64,000 nt of DNA, taken from positions 34,474,563 through 34,538,562 of the forward strand of contig CM068586.1 in NCBI GenBank assembly GCA_035048485.1. Reading direction: 5' to 3'. The stretch's first letter is position 1. Each line of letters opens with the position of its first letter. Shown piece after piece: positions 1-10,996 of this stretch. Source of the stretch: Pteria penguin. Taxonomy: Eukaryota > Mollusca > Bivalvia > Pterioida > Pteriidae. The notes below the pieces were generated by a model. That model was given only the letters and a program-made list of their open reading frames with translations. It had not been told where the DNA came from and searched no databases. A program made the translations under genes and the position numbers.

Positions 1-783
1 TCCTCACTTTAACGCCTGTTTATCGTCCAGTAGGGGTTTGTTGTAGTCCCAGGCATAATATGTATGGATATCACGTCCAATCTTTGTCCCATACAAGAGT
101 TACGCTTGAACATCGATGTCAGTTGAACATTTAAAAAAATGATAATAATAATAAGAAAGAGACACCAGAAAGCCAGAAATTAGTAAATAAAAATTTCATA
201 TGTGGCGCCAAGTTTAGTAATGCGGTGGTGCTTGGGAAACTAAATTTTTATTTTATTTCGCTTAAAAAATATTTGAATACAGTCAAACTTCCATGTTTTG
301 AATACTGATATCTTAAATATCCAGGCTATCTGGAAAAAGCGAGTTTTTTTTAATTGTGTGACTGCGAAGAAAGTCAAGACTTGCATTATGGCATACGAAG
401 GCATTCATGTTTTGCATAAACACTTTTTTGTAACCATTGTTATTAAATTATGATAGAACATCAATAATGACTTTGAATTTAGTACAGACGTAATCAAACT
501 TTACCGAACATGATAAGATGCGAATGATATAAGTCAGGACTACATTGAAATTTAATGAACAATGAGCTGTTAAATTAAAATACTGTTTAGTAAAAACATT
601 TCTGAGCTATGAAAGATATTATTGATCGCGAAGAGCTATTTTGTTAAGGACAATACCCGCTGGGGTTTTAATCTTAATCAAAGAACTTAAGATCCAGCAT
701 CCTGAAACATATACAATTTCTCGAACAGTAAATGACATTTTCTAAAAATTTTTATCAAAAGGGGTGTGATTAAACTTAAGTTT
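1..783. other. Non-coding AT-rich stretch
   Basis: No supportable gene. Stops are frequent in all frames and no splice-consistent coding exon was seen. Its only recognisable property is that it is repeated at 57895-58679. Confidence 0.6.
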
Positions 784-1080
784 GTTATTCTATTATTGTA
801 AAATACGAAAGTAACTCATGTCGCACGACTATGGCACTAAAACAATGTACCACAGTAGACATTCACTGACCTTTGACACTCAGAGGTGAGACCAGGTGCC
901 CTGGAGAAGTGAGCGTGTCCTGTTTCGCTAGACACACCAGCCGTGAATGCCCTTACATACAGATAAAACAAATCTAAATCACCACTGTATATAGATGTAT
1001 GTGAACAAACACTGTGTAGAAAGTATCACTGCCATATAACATCAGGAAAAAGAGTATTATAGCACTTAAGTCAAACCCTC
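784..1080 (+). repeat. Dispersed repeat Y, plus copy
   Basis: A roughly 250-300 bp repeat with a GC-richer core that includes 'gaggtgagaccaggtgccc' and a segment ending 'cgtgaatgccct'. Related copies in the window lie at 1801-2140 and 2141-2430 (both reversed), 15297-15530, 51720-51900 (diverged), and in the young duplicate at 58680-58975, 59650-60009 and 60010-60290. A shorter reversed piece is at about 10318-10390. No terminal repeats, tRNA head or coding capacity were recognised. The family identity is unknown. Confidence 0.75.
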
Positions 1081-1800
1081 CGCTGTGAACATTTTAAAAA
1101 ACCTTCCTATCATTATATATAATTTTTCTAATTTATTGTGTACACGCCTAAATCACTATTTGAAGAAGTTATTGAAATCAATAGAGAATATTGTGAATGT
1201 GTTTAATACCAAAAGTGGAATCCTTCTATACAAAACACTACAAATTTAATTGATGCAAATTAATTGAAATCATATTCTTTTTCTGCTAGCTTAATACTTG
1301 CTGCAAATTACACAATATGTAATACATGCATGTAATATAGAATTTCCATACATTTGATTGTTAAGTAATTACTAATTATCAAAGAGTATGTCAGATCTCA
1401 TTTATTAAATTCATTAAATTTACCCATAAAAAGTAGAAACAGTTTTAGTATTGCACAAAATGATTCGTGTATTTGATAGTTATAGCGGTACAATTTCTTA
1501 CAGAAATGTATCGCATATTTATTTGAATTGAGTAAACCAATAAAATGTTTCAATTGTGTTGCTGAAAAACACACTGGAAGATGGCATGTTCCCATAAGAA
1601 AATGTAAATTGTGGGTAAAATTTCTATTCTTTCACTGAATATCTTATATAAAATGCTTTCAAGCATGTCAATTTAACTGAATACAGGGATTCGCCTGATA
1701 TATATAAGTTAGTGTTATTTGCTAGCTTCAAATGCATTATTGATACACATTCTATTATTTCAACCCAATCGGTGATCATGCAGATATTGATCATAAAATG
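1081..1800. other. Non-coding spacer between inverted Y repeats
   Basis: AT-rich sequence without a supportable gene. A short open frame at 1398-1595 (minus) has no recognisable domain and loses its C-terminus in the duplicate because of the indel there, so it is not called. Confidence 0.55.
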
Positions 1801-2140
1801 TACTTAAGTATTAGTATACCCTTTTTCCTGATGTTATGTGGCTGTGACACTTTCACACAGTGTTTTTCGCATTCATGTATATATACAGTGCAGAATTATA
1901 TTGTTTCGTCTGTTTGTCAGGGCATTCACGGCGGGTGTGGCTAGCCAAACAGGAGACGCTCACTTCTCACGGGCACCTGGTCTCACCTCTGAATTTCAAG
2001 GGTCCGTGAATGTTCACTGTGGTACATTGTTGTTAGTGCCATGGTCATGTGACACCAGTTATTTTCGTATTTTACATGACCGTCACACTTATTCCCTTTG
2101 CAGTGTGGAGCTCGTAAAAAAGTTCCCCGAGGAGGGTTTG
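1801..2140 (-). repeat. Dispersed repeat Y, reversed copy 1 of a tandem pair
   Basis: Reverse-complement relative of 784-1080. It begins and ends with a 'acttaagt' type junction and is immediately followed by a second unit, so a roughly 300-340 bp unit is arranged head to tail. A 102-codon open frame crosses it, but a similar frame fails in the other Y copies. I treat it as chance. Confidence 0.7.
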
Positions 2141-2430
2141 ACTTAAGTGTTATTATACCCTTTTCCTGATGTTATGTGGCTGTGACACTTTTACACAGTG
2201 TTTGTTCACATTCATTTTTATATACAGTGCAGACTTATATTGTTTCGTCTGTATGTCAGGGCATTCACGGCGGGTGTAGCTAGCCAAACAGGAGACGGTC
2301 ACTGCTCCCGGGCACCTGGTCTCATCTCTGAAATTTCAGGGGTCCGTGAATGTTCTCTGTGGTACATTGTTGTTAGTGCCATGGTCATGTGACACCAGTT
2401 ATTTTCGTATTTTACATTAATTAAAATAAA
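2141..2430 (-). repeat. Dispersed repeat Y, reversed copy 2 of a tandem pair
   Basis: Second head-to-tail unit, closely similar to 1801-2140 but lacking its last ~50 bp (the part with 'ttattccctttgcag'). With the plus copy at 784-1080 it makes an inverted repeat with a loop of about 700-1000 bp. Confidence 0.7.
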
Positions 2431-3903
2431 AAATAATTAGCTATTATGACTACTATCACTTTCTCTAAGTGTATATGTCTTGAAGCTATACGGCGGAAAT
2501 GTACTACTTCATGCGCTTCCAGTTTGACCGTCTCTTATGATGGTCATATATTCATTTCCCTTAACTGGAAATATAAGGTTGTTATGATCCTTGATACAGT
2601 TGACACTGAAACTTGAAATCAAAGAGATAATTCAAAATCCTCTTTAGCCTGACTCAGTTTCAGCAATGTTTTTGGTTCCACAGTTGCACATTTGTCATCC
2701 AATTCATTTACACATGGACCAAGACAGTGAAAAAATATCATAAATTGATCGAAATGACTAAAACTTGTGTAATAGGAAACAGCATCTGGATTATCTTTAA
2801 AATTTGCAATAGTGTGTTTCATAGCAAATGGGTTTTTAACAAAAGTGTGCTCCAGATCCTGAATCTTTGTTGGTGTTTCGTCCTCTGTCTGTAATTGTAA
2901 TTAATAATGATGTGACACAAAAAGCACTAACTTTAAGCACTCAGATAATACACCTATGACCATAATGTCAGGTTCCTCCAATGGTTGATGTCTCTTGCAT
3001 ATTTTAACTGTCTAGTACTTGGGGCTGAAGCTTCTTCTCCAGAAATTAGAATGTAGGAAACAGCATATTCTTTCAGACGAAGACAATCACCGGTAATCAA
3101 ATTTTATCTTATATTAAATTTTGAAGATTTTAAAAAGTCGTGAGCTCAGACTGAAATATAAATTGAAATCTCTGATGGAGGGGTATTTTTTTCGTATACG
3201 TCAATGATAGCCTTGTCTTCTGTCTGCATGTGGTAAAGTGTATTTTATTGGGGTTTTTTTTTTTTTTTTTTTTGATAAATAAAATTCCATTGAAATTAGC
3301 ATCATGTGTATTATTATTATTTTCTTTATTTCATTTAACGCATAGCGCGCCGCATAGCGCATACTGTAGCACTACATGTTAATTAATAAACTAACTAATT
3401 ACGGTAATACAACTGACCATATGACCAAAAGTCGTATTGTTATTGGTTATTATATTTTGGCGCTCTGGTCGTTATTCCCGCCAGTGGTAGTTTTGTAGCA
3501 AGAGCTGTAAAGACTTAATTTTATTAAAATCTATTCAAACTTTACATCACTACATATATCAATACATCTGGACATCAATGCAGTCAATCAAAGTAAGTTA
3601 CTTTTCTATATTCCTTACATTCTCTTTCTTCTTATTTTTCAGATATTAATTCAACTAATTAAATATAAAACATGTCTTAACTTAAAGTCTACGTTATATA
3701 GTTTTTTTTTCAAACTTTATGGTGAATATTGTGTATTTATTCTATTCACTGAAACTCGATAAGCTGTAAACATGCATTACTTTTATTTTAGATTGTATAT
3801 AAATAGTAACGGTAATGTTAATGATTTGTAGCATATAACACATTATGTAAGAACCTGCAAAAAAAACTAGACGAGTGTATCTTCTTCAGTTCAGTCCCAT
3901 AGT
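2431..3903. other. Non-coding, duplicated DNA
   Basis: No supportable gene. It contains a poly-T run at about 3251-3272 and sequence shared with 32369-34200 and 60290-61770. A short minus-strand frame at 2619-2822 is retained in the young duplicate but not intact in the older one (32250-32714 is split by indels), so coding is unlikely. Confidence 0.55.
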
Positions 3904-4005
3904 TGATTGATTGATTGATTGATTTTTGTTTAACGACACACCACGAACATGTCACGTATATGGTGACAGCATCTGCCTGATACGGGATATACAAATTTTG
4001 ACCTT
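3904..4005 (-). mobile_element. 5'-truncated SINE tail fragment
   Basis: Begins with four 'gatt' units and continues with 'tttttgtttaacgacacacc' and 'atatggtgacagcatctgcc'. This is the same tail and 3' body found reversed at the ends of the SINEs at 5909, 10725, 35271 and 57208. The tRNA-related head is missing. An identical fragment is at 61773-61874. Confidence 0.7.
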
Positions 4006-4380
4006 TGTATTGTTAACTTTATCGTATTTGTAAAGATGTCGTATAATATCCTTATTTCAAGTAATATCCACCAGTTCTTTGTCATTAAGAGTTATTTCCT
4101 TTGTGATGTATTTTTGAATCCGTTTAATAGTTCTGTATCTTGCAATGGTCCTTTAGATTGTTGTATATAAATGAAGTTAATATCCATGTCATTAAATCAT
4201 GCTGAATGTGATATCTATCATGATTCTAATTGTATATATTCATTCATTGTCACTTATATTTGTTATTTATGTTTTCCTGGACTACTTACCAGTTTATCTA
4301 TGTATCTATGAATAACATAAAAAAAAAATAATAATAATCCACTGGAAAATAGTGTTACTTGCTAAATCCACCCCGGACAC

Positions 4381-4509
<129 letters not shown>

Positions 4510-5551
4510 CATCATCGTTATCATTATTAATGTTGTTGTTGTTTTTGTTGTTGTTGTTTTTGTTGTTTCTGAATTTTACAATCCTACTAAATTACAAGGC
4601 AAACAGATCGAGTGGGGTCGCATGTCGAAGGGCAGACATAGAAGTGGTTATTTTGGCCTATCACAGTGACTGGTAAACCTTCAAGGGAGTATTTTATTAC
4701 AAGATTCAATATTGTAGAATAGAATGAAGGATGAAATTACTGACCATGAAGAGTAAGTCTAAACATATTATATTATATATTGTAAAAGCTTATGAATCTT
4801 ACTACAACTTTTAAATTAATCATGTAATCACCTAAGATTACATCGAATAGCAATTGAGGAAAGGGGATAGTTCAAGATTGTAAAGTAAAAACTTTGAATA
4901 TATTTAATTTTAATAGAAAAACAGAACTGCTTTTGACTTTCAGGACGTTGTACATTTTGCATTTTGATAAAACTGATCCATGTCTGCATGAACAATACAA
5001 ATTTTTGAATTTTAAGACTATTTGAATAACGGTGTGCTCTGGAGTAAAATGATATAATTTCCAAAAACACCAGTAAATGATGCTTTACTATCAAAGGTAA
5101 CATCAGTTCTAATAAAACAGCAATGACATTACAGTAATCCAGCGATGAAAACAGATCTCCATTGCTTTCTGTATTCTGCTATATGCGATTGGTATATGGA
5201 CACAATTGACCGGGACGACGTCATGTCATTTTTGTGAATAAACCATTCAAGAATTTCTTATTTTTATGATTTGAAACAAAGTAATTCCACTTATTTAAAT
5301 GAAGAGCAGGGATGAGTCTACTTCGACTGATGTAGCAATCGAAATATACATATATATATATATACATATATATACTCAATATCTTTCTCTTAATGCAGTA
5401 CTTTATATACAAAGTACAGGTGTTTTGATTTTGTATCCTTACAAAAGAGCAGATCGTCTCAAGGCTTTGATAGTTTATTTTATGTTTAGTGTAATTATCC
5501 CTTCTTGCACTTCTTACTGATATTAAATCTACAATTATAGTCATTCAATTG
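4510..5551. other. Non-coding DNA downstream of peptide gene copy 1
   Basis: No supportable gene. It contains a short (TA)n tract at about 5345-5375 that is 12 bp longer in the young duplicate. Small frames across it follow the microsatellite and are not called. Confidence 0.55.
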
Positions 5552-5557
5552 TTTATT
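5552..5557 (-). terminator. Poly(A) signal of peptide gene copy 1
   Basis: AATAAA on the minus strand about 40 nt past the stop codon. The same hexamer lies at the same relative place in copies 2 (35803-35808) and 3 (63431-63436). This supports real transcription units that end here. Confidence 0.65.
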
Positions 5558-5596
5558 GTCATACACTAAGCATTGTATGTAGTGGAATTTTTCCAT

Positions 5597-5797
5597 CTAA
5601 CATCGACTTAAACATTTGTTAAGTCTTGTGGTACAGAAATACCTACATCCGGGATCCTTCAGAAAGGATCGCTCGCATCTGTCATTACAGTAGTTCTGAT
5701 TCCAATTATAACACCTGTCTCTACATTGATCCCCAGAAACGGTTGCCATGGTTACATACAACAAAACAAGAATGTAGCAGGTCATGACTGTCTTCAT
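5597..5797 (-). CDS. Small secreted cysteine-rich peptide, copy 1
   Basis: 66-residue precursor. Residues 1-22 form a typical signal peptide (Lys2, then a Leu/Val/Thr-rich core, small residues before the predicted cut after Gly22). The mature part of about 44 residues is basic and has eight cysteines arranged as four CX3C motifs: CX3C-X7-CX3C-X9-CX3C-X6-CX3C, ending on the last Cys. Paired CX3C motifs are known from helical-hairpin (alpha-hairpinin or kappa-hefutoxin-like) folds, so two such hairpins in tandem is a reasonable inference, not proof. The start has A at -3 and is preceded by a possible splice acceptor ('actacag') about 18 nt upstream, so a 5' UTR intron is possible. It could be antimicrobial, toxin-like or otherwise secreted; I do not recognise the family. 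Confidence 0.8.
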   Translation of the reverse strand: MKTVMTCYILVLLYVTMATVSGDQCRDRCYNWNQNYCNDRCERSFLKDPGCRYFCTTRLNKCLSRC

Positions 5798-5908
5798 TTT
5801 CCTGGATATTATTCCTGTAGTATAAATCGAACTATAAACATCAGTGGGTGATTTATTTGACCAGTGATGAATTTGTCATTTTTTGATCACTTACATGATC
5901 ACAGTTTT
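5798..5908 (-). promoter_or_regulatory. Conserved 5' leader of peptide gene copy 1
   Basis: The 40 nt upstream of the ATG, including 'ctacaggaataatatccagg' on the minus strand, are nearly identical in all three gene copies despite divergence farther out. This may be a 5' UTR with a splice acceptor, or a core promoter. The TATA-like 'tttata' sits too close to the ATG for a long leader. Confidence 0.4.
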
Positions 5909-6180
5909 GGAAGCCGGTGTGGCCTAGTGTTTAAAATGCTCGGCTCGTGATCGAAAGGTCCTGGATTCGACTCCATCCTTGGGCGCACCAGTGTTCTGTT
6001 TTTCGGATGAGACAGTAAACTCCGAGGTCCCGTGTCATGGTAGGCATAACACGTAAAAGATCCCTCACTGCTTCGGGTGGGTTCGTGGCAAAGGTGTAAA
6101 TTTGTATGCAATGCATCAGGCAGATGTCGTCACCATATACGTGAAATAATCTTGCAGTGACGTAAAACAATAATTAATCA
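5909..6180 (+). mobile_element. tRNA-headed SINE
   Basis: The head has an A-box-like 'tggcctagtg' and a B-box-like 'ggattcgactc'. Next come 'tcggatgagacagtaaac', 'gatccctcactgcttcggg' and 'catcaggcagatg', and the tail ends in 'aattaatca'. It is flanked by the 11-bp target duplication 'atcacagtttt' (5898-5908 and 6181-6191). The older duplicate near 36135-36160 has the site once and no SINE. This confirms insertion after the older duplication and before the young one, as the copy is also at 63788. Confidence 0.9.
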
Positions 6181-7832
6181 ATCACAGTTTTTGTCTTATA
6201 CATTGTACAGAATTTCTATTAATTCAACGAACTCTTCATGGTTCCTTTACTCTTACCAGGAAACGAGATTCCTCTCTTTTTTCCCCTAAGAAAAAAGGAC
6301 ACCGACGACGATTTACAAGTGCTGCCCGAACCCAAGACCTCTTTCTCCCGAACTCTACAAGGCACAGACTGCGCAAGGCCTGCTTAAGTAATAATATGGT
6401 CGGAAAAGTTATACTGCAAATAATGGTCACAATGCTACGCTTCTATATACCTTTCTGTTCGATCATCCGGTTTTTATACCGATTTTGTGTGAGTGTAAAT
6501 CATAACCATTCGGTTTAAGATGATAATTGTGAAGTCTATAACCAATAATGTTGATAATGTCAGAAGACTTAAATTTTGAGAACAGAATACATAGAACACA
6601 TACATGATAGCTAAGGTATAAAAACAAAAGATTGCATTTTCTGATAGCGTGAAAATTCTTATGTGATACCTGTTTCAAAGACTTGTATAGTGACTATTAG
6701 GACATTCAGCGCTTTATCATAGGACATTTGAACATACATGTATTTACTCATAACATGATCTGTGTTAACTCTCTTTATTTCCAAAGAAAACCAATAAACC
6801 TTTTTCATGTTCATTGCGAACTGACGTTATTGTTGGCAGATGGTAATGTTTCCCATAAAATGTTTGACGCTAAAATGATACTTAAAAATGGTCTATTACG
6901 TCACTTTGTCAACCGACAATAAATGCATGGTAATCATGAGAGGATATAATTACGATTAATTCTTGATTCTAAACAGAGATAGTCATCACATACCGAAAAA
7001 TTCCTAAATCAAACGATGTAAGTAAATATCAATGAATGTCAAAAGACAAATCTAAACAGATGAATTAATTAAAATAAAATGATGAATATAATATAGAGTA
7101 AAACTTTGTAGTATATGTGATTACAATTCACACAATTTCAAACAAAATTCGAAGCAGAAAAAAATTAGCAGTCACATAAAATCAAATTCCTGGACAGATA
7201 CTTACCTGAAATATTTGTCTGTGAAATGAAGAACCAAAATATACTAAGATTAAACGTAAAGTTTAACACGTTAAGATTAAAGTTGTATATAACTACTCAT
7301 CATGACAAGACCTTATCATTGAGATATATTCTGCATATTGTGACGACAACAGCTTCAGTTACACCCATTACCGTTCAACACATTAACAACTGGCTTAAAT
7401 AACGTATAATTAACATTCAAGGGATTAAGTTAAATTTGTGAAAGCACCATGAAAATATTTGAATAACAATGAGTTTGCTTATAAATTCTTCAATCAGTAT
7501 TAAGTAAAGAATTAAAATTATTTTCAAGAAATGATAACAAAACCACCGAAGGGAAATATGAATTTAATATGAAACAAGACACACCCAATGCCCATAAATT
7601 TTCGAACACGTGGCCTTTATCCATATCCTAAAGGCCGAATGGCCGAAAATGTCTGGGGATTATATGTTTCGTTTGTATTGTGATGGTATGCGAGGGTGGA
7701 TGATAATTAGGCAAGTATAATAAATGAACTTATTCATATGAAAAGGGTATAAATTTAAATGAGACAATATAAACTAAAAATATATGATAATTAATAAGTA
7801 ACTCTTTATTTCTACAAATTTTAGATGACTTG
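6181..7832. other. Non-coding DNA upstream of peptide gene copy 1
   Basis: No supportable gene. 6235-6420 carries a degraded tRNA-like B-box segment ('gggttcgggcag' on the minus strand), also present at about 36235-36360. 6650-6960 and 7640-7680 match 36590-36880 and 38900-38960, and in reverse 55850-56130, so part of it is an older dispersed repeat. Confidence 0.55.
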
Positions 7833-7868
7833 TACGGCAACGTAGAAAGGTCATGAAGAAAATTTTTT

Positions 7869-8737
7869 TAAGTCGTACAAACGAGATACTAAGTCATACA
7901 AACGAGATACTAAGTCGTACAAACGAGTTACTAAGTCGTACAAACGAGATACTAAGTCGTACAAACGACATACTAAGTCGTATAAACGAGTTACCAAGTC
8001 GTACAAACGAGATACTAAGTCGTACAAACGAGATGCTAAGTGGTACAAACGAGATACTAAGTGGTACAAACGAGTTACTAAGTCGTACTAATGAGATACT
8101 AAGTCGTACAAACGAGATACTAACTCGTACAAACGAGTTACTAAGTCGTACAAACGAGATACTAAGTCGTACAAACGAGATACTAACTCGTACAAACGAG
8201 TTACTAAGTCGTACAAACGAGATACTATGTCGTACAAACGAGTTACTAAGTCGTACTAACGAGATACTAAGTCGTACAAACGAGTTACTAAGTCGTACTA
8301 ACGAGATACTAAGTTGTACAAACGAGATACTAAGTCGTACAAACGAGTTACTAAGTCGTACAAACGAGATAGTAAGTCGTACAAACGAGATAGTAAGCGG
8401 TACAAACGAGATAGTAAGTGGTACAAACGAGATACTAAGTGGTACAAACGAGATACTAGTCGTACGTACGAGATACTAAGTCGTGCAAACGATATACTTA
8501 GTCGTACATACGAGTTACTAAGTCGTAGTAACGAGACATAAGTCGTACAAACGAGATACTAAGTCGTACAAACGGAATACTAAGTCGTACAAACGAGATA
8601 CTAAGTCGTACAAACGAGATTCTAAGTGGTACAAACGAGATACTAAGTGGTACAAACGAGGTACTAAGTCGTACAAACGAGATACTAGTCGTACGTACGA
8701 GATACTAAGTCGTACGTACGACTTAGTATGCCGTAGT
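7869..8737 (+). repeat. 21-bp minisatellite, left arm (about 41 units)
   Basis: Unit approximately 'aagtcgtacaaacgagatac' plus t, with common variants 'gagttact' and 'agtggtac'. Regular to about 8450, then irregular to 8737 with added 'gtacgtacg' steps. Because 21 is a multiple of three, all six frames stay open with a 7-residue periodicity. The 208-codon frame here is an artefact of the array. Confidence 0.95.
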
Positions 8738-9689
8738 TACCAGGGGCGAATCCAGGAAGTGATGATAGTGTGGCGGAGCGCAATTTTTGAACAAAAATAC
8801 ACATGTGAAGGCAATGCGTCTGGGATTGCTTTGTGGTGTCTAGTGAATCCAGGGAATAACCCTGGGAGGGGGATCTGGGGACGAAGCCTTGGGATCTCGT
8901 ATAATTTCTTAAATCATTAAGGGTAAATCGTGGCCTACAATGATTAGTATTTTGCCAATTGTATACTTATACTTTTAATTTTCTTTTGTAACACATGTAA
9001 CGGAGAGACTGAAGTATATCAGATACAATCGATGTACCAAGTGTAAAATACACCACGTTCCTACTAGCCAGGGGCGTAGCCAGACGTACATTTGCACGCA
9101 AAAACGTCCACATCATTATCGCAAAAGAAGAAGAAGAAAAAGAAGAAGAAGAATGGGATTGAAGTATTCATACACAGTCTTGGGTATAAATCGACCTGGT
9201 GTTTCGTACTTAACGAATAACATGACTGCTGAAATACAAGCAATATATGTACATGTATATGTTATATACATAAAAGAAGATGAAGGAAATTCCTCTTATC
9301 ATTGTTGTTTTTAACCTCCACAACTATAATCTGAACTTCTTATTTAAATCTATGATATCAGATGATTGCTTTGGTCCAGAGATCAGTTAAACATTCTAAC
9401 CCATGGGCTTCCGCAAAGGAATTGGTTGTCCGGTTATATCGGTACCACAAATACTGAGAAATCAAAGCTTTCGTGTCATTTTCTATGTGTTTCTACGTAA
9501 AATCCATAACTGCTGGTTAAATCAACGCAGCGAATAAGGTCTAATCATAAAGGCCAAATGGCCGAAAAGTTATGGATACAGAGTTTTTTTGTTATTTATA
9601 TTATTCATGCTTCCCTTCGGGTTACTTCGTACGGAAGTAGTCAACAGGTTTTACAAGTCCATCATTTTTACATAGTTATGCGACTTATA
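8738..9689. other. Interior of the Foldback-like element
   Basis: No supportable gene. It contains an AAG-rich microsatellite at about 9126-9152. 'caggggcgaatccagg' (8741) and 'caggggcgtagccagac' (9070) look like two ends of further small repeats. The segment 'aaggccaaatggccgaaaa' near 9549 also occurs, with changes, at 7632 and 38925. Confidence 0.5.
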
Positions 9690-9985
9690 ATTAGTATCTC
9701 GTTTGTACGACTTACTATCTCGTTTGTACGACTTAGTAACTCGTTTGTACGACTTAGTATCTGGTTTGTACGACTTAGTATCTCGTTTGTACGACTTAGT
9801 AACTCGTTTGTACGACTTAGTAACTCGTTTGTACGACTTAGTATCTCGTTTGTACGACTTAGTAACTCGTTTGTACGACTTAGTAACTCGTTTGTACGAC
9901 TTAGTATCTCGTTTGTACGACTTAGTAACTCGTTTGTACGACTTAGTATCTCGTTTGTACGACTTAGTATCTCGTTTGTACGATT
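9690..9985 (-). repeat. 21-bp minisatellite, right arm (about 14 units)
   Basis: Same 21-bp unit as 7869-8737 but in the opposite orientation and more homogeneous. It ends in an A/T run followed by the inverted outer end of the element. Confidence 0.95.
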
Positions 9986-10023
9986 TAAAAAAAAATTTTT
10001 GATGACCTTTTTACGTTGCCGTA

Positions 10024-10724
10024 GATTTGCCCTTATCAAATGGAAAGAAGAAACAGGAAATCTCTAAATGAAATCCATATTTGTAGGGAAAATCAGCCTA
10101 GCACAATGTAAACCAGGTATGACGTCAAAACAATGAACAATACCATAACTGTCAAAACGACATCTTGTTCTCGTACGAGTTAGAAATTAAGAAGATGTAC
10201 TAAAGCGCTCAAGATTTACTTATATATATAGAAATACAAGAAACAATTTGCTACAAGCATCAAAGTGTGTGTCACGGAAAAGAATTTCTTTTTGTGACGG
10301 ATGTTGCATGCAACCTGAGGACGATTACTCATCCCGGGCACCTGGTCTCACCTCGATTTTATTGGGTTCGCATTTGTCTGAATGTGACATTATTCACGGT
10401 ATTGTCCTTTTATTCCATGGACTATGAAATATGGTTTTCCCTTTGGTACTTCTTTGTTTTTTTACTTAAACACAATACCATTTTAAAATATGTGTTTCAC
10501 AGTCACAGGCTGTTACTTAGCAGACATATAAAGACCATAATGATCGACAACAGAGGCGTAAGTCTCCAATATCGCTTTTGCTGATATTTCAGTTAATAGT
10601 ATATTTAAGTTCATTTAGACCCATTCAGTACATAAGGCAATAGCGAGTGTATTACCTTACTGATTAGATTGCATATGGTGGAAATGTACATTTAAAATTA
10701 CCAGCCATATCATCTGTTTGTTTT
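10024..10724. other. Non-coding, older-duplication DNA
   Basis: Matches 39160-39625. It contains 'cttgttctcgtacgagttag', a stretch resembling the 21-bp satellite unit, and a short reversed Y fragment at about 10318-10390. A 105-codon plus-strand frame at 10267-10584 is not conserved in the duplicate and is not called. Confidence 0.5.
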
Positions 10725-10996
10725 AAGCTGGTGGGCTCAGTGGACGAAGTGACCGAAAGTTCCCGGGTTCGAACTGCCGTGGGCACATCGATATCCTGTC
10801 TTTCAGATGAGACAGTAGAAACCGAGGTCCTGTGTCACGGTAGGCATGGTACGTAAAGACCCCCCCCCCCCTCCCCCACTTCTTCGGAGGGACCCGTTGC
10901 AAAGGTATACATTACTATGTAATGCATCAGACAGATACCGTCACGTGAAATACGTGAAATATTCGTGGAGTGACGTGAAACAATAATTAATCAATC
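10725..10996 (+). mobile_element. tRNA-headed SINE, older insertion
   Basis: Head 'ggtgggctcagtgg' and B-box 'gggttcgaactg', then 'cagatgagacagtagaaacc' and the usual 3' body, with tail 'aattaatcaatc'. It is shared with 39630-39885 in the older duplicate, so it predates that duplication. A poly-C run lies inside at about 10861-10873. Confidence 0.85.

Larger units (their letters stand above)
7833..10023. mobile_element. Foldback-like element with tandem-repeat arms
   Basis: The outer ends are inverted copies of one ~36-bp sequence beginning 'tacggcaacgta' (7833-7868 and, reversed, 9986-10023). Each leads into an array of 21-bp units, in opposite orientations left and right, around a ~950 bp interior. 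Long inverted repeats built of short tandem repeats are the hallmark of Foldback/Galileo-type elements. No transposase frame was seen in the interior. The corresponding interval of the older duplicate (38960-39160) lacks all of it, consistent with an insertion. A target duplication was not established. Confidence 0.7.

Noticed and set aside
1838..2392. 102- and 64-codon frames in repeat Y
   Set aside because: The frame is not kept in the other Y copies, and there is no recognisable domain or signal.
7853..8541. 208- and 75-codon frames with 7-residue repeats ('SRTNEIL' type)
   Set aside because: They are produced by the 21-bp minisatellite, which is open in several frames on both strands. 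No signal peptide, start context or conservation supports a protein.
7869..9985. CRISPR array
   Set aside because: The units are contiguous 21-mers without spacers, in a eukaryotic context.
9558..10067. 169-, 123- and 99-codon repeat frames over the right satellite arm
   Set aside because: Same cause as above; frames exist on both strands simultaneously.
10729..10800. Genuine tRNA gene from A/B-box-like sequence
   Set aside because: The head cannot fold as a full cloverleaf by eye and is followed by a SINE body and tail. The same holds for the heads at 5909, 35271, 39630, 47766 and 57479.
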